A DNA stretch of 64,000 nt, taken from positions 5,001-69,000 of the forward strand of contig JAMPIV010019833.1 of assembly GCA_024509875.1 (NCBI GenBank), given 5' to 3'. The notes under the pieces were generated by a model that was given only the letters and a program-made list of their open reading frames with translations, was not told the DNA's origin and did not search any database. Shown here piece after piece: positions 56,401 to 64,000 of this stretch. Made by a program: the position numbers and the translations under genes. The DNA comes from Oreohelix idahoensis. Its lineage: Eukaryota > Mollusca > Gastropoda > Stylommatophora > Oreohelicidae. The stretch's first letter is position 1. Every line of letters starts with the position of its first letter.

Positions 56401-58520
56401 GTTCATATAAGGAATAGAAAACCACAGGCTGAGCGTAACGCATGTCTTTTTTGCATTTTGATCCTGTATTATCCATTGACATTACTTTGATATTGTGGCC
56501 GTGATTAGTGTGGGTTAAGGTTTGCATTTCTTTATAGTGTTCGTATAGTGTTGATGTTAGAGGTTCAGATCACTGCCCTAACCAGTGGTCAGCATGTGTG
56601 AGCAGACAATGTAAACACTCCGCTGTAAACAAGTGATGAAATGCACTGTTAGACAAGACGTACAGATGGTTGATTGTTTCGAACTCTGTTGACACACTGT
56701 ACTCCAGCAGCAGTAAAACGAACTTCAAAGTTTTATTTACATAAAGTAGAATCCGCTTCTCTCTTCTGCGAATTTATCTCATAGATTTATACATTCAATT
56801 TGATATCATTCCCATTCGTACATTTTCTCAAATTCAGCGAACCTCCGAAAATCATATTCTTGTACATATCTGTCACTGATCTGCTCTCGTCTAATTTCTC
56901 CACTGCAATGTCACCTGGGTGATCTTCTAAAAAGGTTAGGTTATCTTTATAACTTTTCACTTAGTGACTTTCTGGTGTATCTTGCTAGAAGACTGGCCTA
57001 CACTGCCAAGGATGTTGTTTTTCTACCAGTTTACCTGATCACTACGTCTGTCTCTGTTTTATCTAACAAAATCTATCTTCAATATAAAACTGCAATCATA
57101 TCTGCTGTCTTGAAAAACACAAAACCTTGACAACTTGATAATATAACTCTTGTTGTGGCGTGTCTGTAACCACAGTAGCCAACCACATCAAAATGGCTTG
57201 TTTTCCAGAAACATGAATATCAAGAACCTCGTTCACTAATGAAACTTCAAAACTACCATCTTTCTAGCACACACTTGCTAACTCACGCTCAGGGCGTTCC
57301 AAAATCTGACTCTGCTTCCCCGTTCTAATATTTTTCCGTTCACTCCTAGAATGTGTTCATCCTACCACAATTTCTCGTGCGTATTTTTTTCTTGCTCACC
57401 CACCAAAACTTACAAGGGACGTAATTCTAAGTTATCTCCCTTTGATAATTTGACTCAAAACCATACACTTCTCTTCAATTCTTATTACAAAAACTTTACA
57501 TGCAAATTTGTCCCACCACAATTTTGGACTCACTTAATATGCTTAACTCTAACAATAACTACTACATCTTCCCAGTGGAAACCACGGAGTTTCCTCCCTT
57601 TGCTCAAAGCACTCCTCTATACATATCACTTCCCTTCAACAAAGACGAACAGTCTTTTAACAACTCCATTCATTTTTTCCAAACCATTTATCTACACTCA
57701 CTTACTTTTCTAAAACCCAAAACCACCGTTCACAAAATGTTTGTATTTGTGATGGTATTATATTTATTGTTTTAGACTGTAAATCAAAGTTATGAAGGAG
57801 AAAATATTTACTCTAGTTCTGAAGAGTGACATTGTGTTTCGCCTGACGAATCTGCATATTATAGCATCGCGTCACAGCTCTCAAGATGTCTGAATAATAC
57901 CGGATCTGCAATATTTCCAGCCTTAGCTATTACTGCAAAAGAAAAATTCCTGGCCTGTGTTTTTTCAGTCATTAAAACAAAGGACGATCCTACCAAATTG
58001 TGTGTTGCTGGGTATATGTTATGAACTTGAAAACATGTGAGAGCAAGTTTGAGATTATTAAATATTATTCTTAGTTCACGAAACTACAACGCTCATAATG
58101 ATGACGAATATACAAGCAAATGTAAGGTTCGGATCAAAGGGCTTGTGCAAGTGTTCACAACGTGGGGTAAATAGTTAATTTAATTTAGCTTTAAATCAGG
58201 CTAGGGTAAAAGGTAAGGTCGTCGCCGAACAGAACGGAGCTTACATAACAACAACCTCCAACATGAGAAAGGAGATACAGGTAACTACTGCAGCCTTACG
58301 GTAGTTTTCTGAAACTTCATTAGCAAAAGCAGTTATTGTCAGACTCTCAGTCCATACTTCGGAAGGTTAAAAAAGAGTTGCTACGACATGAATGGAAAAC
58401 ATCCATATGTGACGGTATTGCCTTCCCTGCTTTGCAGTAGTAGTCCAACAGTGGCCAAAACTCGAGAGTATTTAATATGGGCCTTCAAAGGTGTCTACCT
58501 TCGCACAAGATTACTCTTGG
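56401..58520. other. No gene seen
   Basis: About 2.1 kb unassigned. Two overlapping plus-strand frames at 57,351-57,775 show no motif, and the region is only C/T- and A-rich. Nothing points to an element end. Confidence 0.5.
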
Positions 58521-58726
58521 CAGAACGAACGAACGAACGAAATCTTTATTTCATCAGGGTAAAGAAATAGGTATAATTGCCTTTTTACACTTCTGCCCTG
58601 CAATACAATTTTTAGCGTTTTACAAATTAAAATTAAAATATTAATAACTTCAGATAGGATTAATTAATATTATCATCACAATCAGTAACTGAGCACACAC
58701 AAGTACATTTACTCATAGTCATTCAC

Positions 58727-58792
<66 letters not shown>

Positions 58793-58802
58793 AGAGAGAC
58801 AG

Positions 58803-58880
<78 letters not shown>

Positions 58881-59400
58881 TAAGCAATAAAGCTAAATAC
58901 AAAAAATTCAATTTAAAGTTGAAAATATTACAAGGACAAGTAAACGTTCATGGAAACGTTGAAATAATTGAAACAAAAGTGTCGTTAAATGTGTGTACAA
59001 GATTTCAGGACATGTGAATGCAGATGTCTTTTGATGAGATGTAATTATCAGTTTTGACAGACTTGGGTAGGGAATTCCATGCTAAAGCACCTGCATAACT
59101 AAAACAACTTCGGCAGAGGTCAGTTCGAGATTTTGCAAGGTCCAAAAGTAGGTCGCCACGTATAAAATATGAGAAGTATTTATAGCGAAAAAACATTTGC
59201 AAGTATGAAGGTGTTCTGCCATGTAAAATTTGATGCACAAACAGGAGATCTTGGAAGAAGAAGAATTTTTTAAGAGGAAGAACATTCAGCTGGGAAAATA
59301 GCTGAGCACTTGGAATGTTATCATTCAAGCAAACAAGTATAGATGCAGATAGAAGGGTAATGACACTTCTATCACAAAGGGAGTATTCACAAGATATTCA
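58521..59400 (-). mobile_element. Truncated L2/CR1-type LINE, second family
   Basis: The minus strand ends in AAATAAAGATTTCGTTCGTTC (tail at 58,521-58,543). The C-terminal end of an RT ORF reads QLNVLPLKKFFFFQDLLFVH, LHGRTPSYLQMFF and AGALAWNSLPKSVK, stop at 59,005. It is similar in plan to the end of ORF2 at 4.9-5.4 kb but a different family. A GA microsatellite lies in the 3' UTR. The upstream end near 59,400 is not sharp. Confidence 0.85.
58729..58878. repeat. GA microsatellite, about 150 bp
   Basis: About 70 GA units with a CGCGAGAGAGACAGAGCGAG interruption at 58,788-58,807, inside the 3' UTR of the LINE fragment. Confidence 0.95.
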
Positions 59401-62400
59401 GATAAACGAAAACAATGCTGCTTTTGGGTAGCACGTTAATTCTAGAATCTGCCGACAACTTTTGTGAAGAATTAAGCAATGATTAGTTATAGCTCGTTAA
59501 GCCCCCACCTCTGATTTACTCATTAGAATTCTTATTATTTTGGTACAGCTCTGTTTAGAGAGTGTGTAGTAAGTAAATTGACTGAGACAAACATGCAGTA
59601 CATTTAAAAGGATTAAATCGAAGTTAAATTTGTAAAATTACAAATAGCAAAATTTAATAATCACTCAAGTTTTAACAGTTTGAAAATAATTGAATAGTTT
59701 AGAAGAAAAGTTTCGTCATTGATTGATAGTAGGGTCGATGGAAAAAAGTTCACTTTGGCAGCGTATATTTTGCACTTAGCTGCCAGTAGTAGTTCCTGCT
59801 CCCGCTGATGGGGTCTGTTTACACTGCTCACGCTCGTCGCTGGTCAAGGTTGTCGTGTGTCGCTCGTTTCCCAGAATTGTCAACGAGAGTCCACAAAGTT
59901 GGTCCCTCGTCTTAAAGCATAGGCCACTGTTCCCTTCTTGATCCAGAGATAGTACTTTCTGCTGGTACCAACTGTCGTGAGAAATTCTAATCCACATATA
60001 TAAATTATCAGGTAAATGTAAAGCCTAACACATAAATTCAATAAAAGGAAAGAAGAATGGTAAAGAACAGTGCTGTCACAATGACGGTACTCGAGATCCC
60101 CCTTTTTAATGCTTCGTCTGCATATTCTCACGCTTTCACGTTGATAGTAAGCCTACTGCATCAATACACGCTTTCTACAATAAAACGTGTACTGCATTTC
60201 TAAGAAAAACCTTGAGATACGCAAGCTGATTAATGACCTAAATTAATACTAGCATTAATTACACTACGTTACCATAAACGAAAGGACAGATGGACTTAGG
60301 ATAGAAAGAAAGGGAGGGCTGAAAGCAGGAACGCATGCAACCCTAACACGCGTCTCGCTATACAATTACTGCCATCACGCGTGTAAGGCCACAAGCACTA
60401 ACTTTTTTTCAAATCGACAGTGATAAAAAACACTACCCATACGAGAGTTAGGTTTAAAAACTTACAAAACGCTTATTAGGAAACATGACATTCTACTGTT
60501 TTATGTCTAAAATCCTGACATTAGTCTGACAGTACAGCAGGACAGGTGGCGGTTCTAAACATAAAAAATAAAAAAACAAATACACGACTATCCTAGAAAA
60601 GGCATATTTTGAACGCAGCCACTTAGCTCCCTTAAATTTATATATTTGGGTTCCTTAGGACTTGCTGACAAATAATATGTTAAGTGTTACGCAAATAGTC
60701 TAGGAATTAACAAATTATAGCCAAAAGAAATAGTGAGGGTGTCAGACAACACCAAAATCAGAATCGCTCAGTGGCAGATTTTGAAACCACCATTGTACGG
60801 GAAATAGGTCCCCATGTTAAATCCTATTTGATTGGAGCGCAGTAAATGTAAGGCGAAACACGATTAGTCGAACTACCAATACTAATTTTTTTTTTTGTTA
60901 GGGGAAACAGTAGTAGAGGTACTTTTTTGAAAAGCTGTGTAAACATGGCACGATTGGTTAGACCCGCCAATATAGTCAATTAGAAGCGTCAGTTCAGCAC
61001 CACATTTTCAAATAAACTTTCTAAAGCAACAGTGCGTTGAGATTCAGCTTATATTTTTCTAAATAAAAGCCTGAGACAGCGGCAGGTCGGATTTTGTGCC
61101 ATATTCATTGCCAGTCAACGTAATTGTGTATTATTTCCATGAATTGTGGTAAGCTTGAAATATTTGATATCTTTTTAATGAAAATTGAATGTAAATTGAT
61201 AATTTATGTCTGTATATGTGTGTAGTTCAGTAGCAAACATGAGGCAAAGCCTAGATATTGCTCCAACCTGAACAGAACGTGTCTGAGAAAAGTAAAATTG
61301 CATGGAATTGCCTAACAGTACACTGACACCTATCTTATTGACTAGAAGGAACTAATGCTGGAATTGCAGAGGCGTAGTAACCATTAGGGAGGAGTATACT
61401 GGTGTAAATTGTTTCAGATGAAGATAGCAGTTGGCCTACCGCTCTGAACTCAGTGTTTGTTATGTATTGTGTTCAGTCTGGAAATAGATTATAAATTAGT
61501 TCTGAAATAGGAGGTACAACCTTCTTGTTTCAGGGACCGTGGTCCTAAAGTTATTGAGCAGCACCTGGTCTGAGCTTTGCTGAATCTAGAGGCTGACAGC
61601 ATACTCCTGGGTCCAGATAGCGACCAGTGAGGTGTCTCCAGAACACAGGGAAGCTATCGAGCAGAGGAGTCTTTTCCTGCCGCCATCACGAAAGATAAGC
61701 TTCTGTGGCCAGAGGAGCTCAACATTATGTGTCCCCTCTAAAATTGACATTATAGTAAAACAGAGGGACAATACCTTGTTTAAATTGATAGGAACTGGGA
61801 ACTTTTCCCCATACTATTTCCAAGATAAACAAACACTTGAAGTCATGATGACAAATAACAACATAGCTTGAAAAACAAAACCAGTATTACCTCATAGTAC
61901 TACTACACAACTGACACACATAGGATAATACTAATAAAATATGTCACTACAAGGTTCATATTTATAAATTATGTACATATAAATTGTGATTACATTTGAT
62001 TGTGATTCCTGGTTCACTGTGTAGTTGAATCAGGATATATATTAGTGAAAGTAATTAATACATATATATTTGAAACTTTACCAGTGACTCATTTAAGATA
62101 GTCTTATAGAGTGTTAAATGTGTGTGAGTGTCACAGTGTTGTCAAGTGTGGTGGAATAAATTAAATTGTTTATCTGTCTGTTGTTGTTGTGACTTACACT
62201 TCATCATTTACATAACCCTAGACATTCAACGTAGTCATCACAATATTCCAGAATAATTCTGACTGAGGTATAAATGTGGTAGCAAGTAAGGTTATCTGTA
62301 AAACACTACACCTATTAGATACAGATACCTTCACAGCTGATCTCAGTCAATACACTAAGTCCCCTATAAGTATTTATATCATCCCACTTTACCACATATA
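59401..62400. other. No gene seen; may include the LTR of element C
   Basis: Three kb without motif. GAATAAATTAAATTG near 62,152 could be a polyadenylation signal. TGGTAGCAAGTAAGG at 62,278 and TGGGGTCTCGCTCCCGG at 62,402 each look like possible primer-binding sites upstream of the gag at 62,585. Without a second LTR copy in the window the LTR limits cannot be set. Confidence 0.4.
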
Positions 62401-62584
62401 TTGGGGTCTCGCTCCCGGGATATTGAACTTTCTCCTATTATATATATTGGGAATAATAAGAATTAAAAGGTATCCTTGGGTGGAAATAAATAACGTTGAG
62501 CTCTCAGTGCCTGTGGTGTCCTTGGATAAGTAATTACAGATTGTATTGTTTAGTTAGACATTACATACATTTACCTGTTAGAAA

Positions 62585-63475
62585 ATGGCGGACCTGGCCA
62601 AATTTCGATCTGCTGCTGTGCAGACTGCGAAAGAGTTAGGAATGGACGGGCAAATTATGATTGCTTATGTCACTGCTGAATGTGACAAATATATTGAACG
62701 GGAAGAAAGAAGATTAGAAAAAGAGGCCGAAAGAAAGTTAGAGGCTGAAAAGGAAATTAAGAAGTTACAATTTGAGGCTGAGGCTGAGACTAAGAGGTTG
62801 CAGATTGAGGCTGAGGCTAAGAGGCTGCAGATTGAGGCTGAGGCTAAGAAATTGGAAGCAGAAGAAAAAAGATTAGCTGCAGAAAGGGAAGACAAGAGAT
62901 TAGCTGCAGAAAGGGAAGCCGAGGAAAGAAGATTGACTGCAGAGAGGGAAGCAGAAAAGGAGGAGAAGAGATTACAAAGGGAACATGAGTTACGACTAAG
63001 GGAGTTTGAGTTTCAAGGCCATGCTCCTGAAAATGGTGCCAGTCCCTTTACCTCTGATGCCACTGCTAGTCAGGGAGCCTCAACCTCAGCTATGAATTTT
63101 CATTTAGATCATTTTGTTGAGAAAGACGATGATATTGAGAGCTATCTAAATAGATATGAACTATTAGCTACCACGTATGGGTTAGAGAGAGAAAGGTGGA
63201 GCTTAAAGTTATCTCAAGGGCTTCGTGGGGCAGCTTATGAAGTTTTTGCCAAAATGAACAGAGGTGATCAAGAAAATTATGACATGCTAAAGCAGGCTCT
63301 TTTGTTAAGATATGAAAAGAACGCAGAATTTTATATAAAAAAATTTAGGAATGCTAAACTACTGTCAGGTGAAACCTATCACCAGTTCTCTGCACGGTTA
63401 GAGACATACTTGGAGAAATGGACTTCTCTGGGGAAAACCCAAGATCTTAAGGAAATGGTCCTTATAGAACATTAA
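62585..63475 (+). CDS. gag N-terminal and core region, Gmr1-like element C
   Basis: ATG at 62,585 (MADLAKFRSAAVQTAKELGM), the same opening as gag of A and B. A long Glu/Lys/Arg/Ala coiled coil (about residues 30-145) has EAEAKRLQIEAEAK-type repeats. A short linker follows, then the SCAN-like core from about residue 180 (DIESYLNRYELLATTYG, FYIKKFRNAKLLSGETYHQF). It is open for 296 codons and ends at TAA 63,473 through a one-base shift, since the next frame continues the same protein. Among the three gag genes here it is the least damaged. Confidence 0.88.
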   Translation: MADLAKFRSAAVQTAKELGMDGQIMIAYVTAECDKYIEREERRLEKEAERKLEAEKEIKKLQFEAEAETKRLQIEAEAKRLQIEAEAKKLEAEEKRLAAEREDKRLAAEREAEERRLTAEREAEKEEKRLQREHELRLREFEFQGHAPENGASPFTSDATASQGASTSAMNFHLDHFVEKDDDIESYLNRYELLATTYGLERERWSLKLSQGLRGAAYEVFAKMNRGDQENYDMLKQALLLRYEKNAEFYIKKFRNAKLLSGETYHQFSARLETYLEKWTSLGKTQDLKEMVLIEH

Positions 63476-64000
63476 GAGAGTCCATGGCTCCAGACCTGAG
63501 AAAGTTTCTCATGGAACAAGGTGCAGAGAGGCTGGGTGAGTTGCTAAATGTTGCTGAAAGGTATCAAGCAGCTCAGGCAGAGGTATCAGGTAATAAAAAG
63601 AAACAGGTAGAAAATTTTAGGGCACCACAGAACTTTAATAAATTTGATCCTAGAGATCAAAACAAAGGTAAGCACCAGTTTGATAGGCCACGGTATGACA
63701 ATAAAAATAAAACCCCACAATTCGATGAAAGGAAATATGATGAAAGAAAATCTTACAACCAAGGAAAGAGATGGTGTAAAAATTGTAAGATGAACAATCA
63801 TGACACTGACCGTTGCAGAAGGAACCCTATAGTTATGGCCACCCTTCAGGTCAGGTCGACCTCAAGACAGGAGGAGGATATTCTGTTAGATACCACTCCA
63901 GAAGAGATGAGGAAGGCACAGGCTGGGGATAAGACCCTCAAGCCTTGTTTCAGGAAATTGTCAACTTGTCATACAACTCCAGGCAAGGGAGATTTTTACA
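63476..64000 (+). pseudogene. gag C-terminus with zinc knuckle and start of pol, element C (runs off window)
   Basis: Continues in a shifted frame: LRESMAPDLRKFL, LGELLNVAERYQAAQAE, a Lys/Asn/Asp/Arg-rich stretch, then a complete CCHC knuckle (CKNCKMNNHDTDRC; spacing C-2-C-4-H-4-C) near 63,777. EEDILLDTTPEEMRKAQAGD then follows, which looks like the linker before the integrase zinc module. I see no D-T/S-G protease between knuckle and linker, so the protease may be deleted. The window ends before integrase. Confidence 0.78.

Noticed and set aside
57351..57775. Two overlapping plus-strand frames of 91-120 codons
   Set aside because: No domain, no repeat partner and composition-driven (C/T-rich); insufficient support for a gene.

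Overview
This window looks like a repeat-rich stretch of an invertebrate animal nuclear genome. It is AT-rich, has long microsatellites, has no operon-like gene packing, and holds many decayed retrotransposons. These include non-LTR elements with an esterase-type first ORF, APE-endonuclease LINEs ending in short tandem tails, SCAN-like gag genes of Gmr1-like Ty3/gypsy elements, tRNA-derived SINE modules and hAT-type DNA transposons. The mix suits a marine invertebrate, perhaps a mollusc or other lophotrochozoan, but nothing here fixes the species. I found no host protein-coding gene, rRNA, CRISPR array or convincing functional tRNA gene.

Layout. 1-4.1 kb: mostly unassigned, with one SINE-like insertion (882-1184). 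4.1-10.8 kb: a nearly full-length CR1/L2-type LINE on the minus strand (ORF1 with SGNH esterase, ORF2 with endonuclease and RT), ending in a GATA tract beside a related 3' fragment. 10.7-14.2 kb: tRNA-derived SINE head, small repeats, and a hAT-like element with a second hAT MITE and a 30-bp tandem array inside it. 14.2-36.1 kb: a nest of elements. A plus-strand Gmr1-like LTR element ('A': LTR at 14.2 kb, gag at 16.2-18.8 kb, RT/RNase H at 34.3-35.3 kb, LTR at 35.5 kb) has a TIR transposon inside its gag. A minus-strand Gmr1-like element ('B', 18.8-31.6 kb) sits against its protease. B is itself broken by a complete RTE-like LINE ('J', 22,207-26,731, 12-bp target duplication) and by a SINE. 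J in turn carries a SINE and a 1.08-kb insertion.

31.6-33.2 kb: a dispersed repeat ('R') with an inverted second copy at 54.5-55.8 kb. 33.2-34.2 kb: a truncated L2-type LINE. 36.2-38 kb: a decayed gene of a widespread multicopy, zinc-binding-like family of unknown function. 39-40.4 and 50.4-53.5 kb: a truncated and a full-length copy of one RTE-like LINE family with TAAG tails. 42-43.6 kb: a LINE 3' fragment next to a composite foldback of tRNA-like modules, both flanked by overlapping copies of one target sequence. 44.7-47.3 kb: SINE, LINE ends and small tandem repeats. 48.1-50.1 kb: purine-rich DNA and a 1.2-kb minisatellite. 56-59.4 kb: LINE 3' fragments and a long GA microsatellite. 62.6-64 kb: the start of a third Gmr1-like element ('C') running off the window end.

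The genes do not form a cellular pathway. What can be read is the order of events: A first, then B, then J and the SINEs inside B. Positions of target-site duplications, terminal repeats and reading-frame breaks were read by eye. Family names rest on motif recognition, not on database searches.
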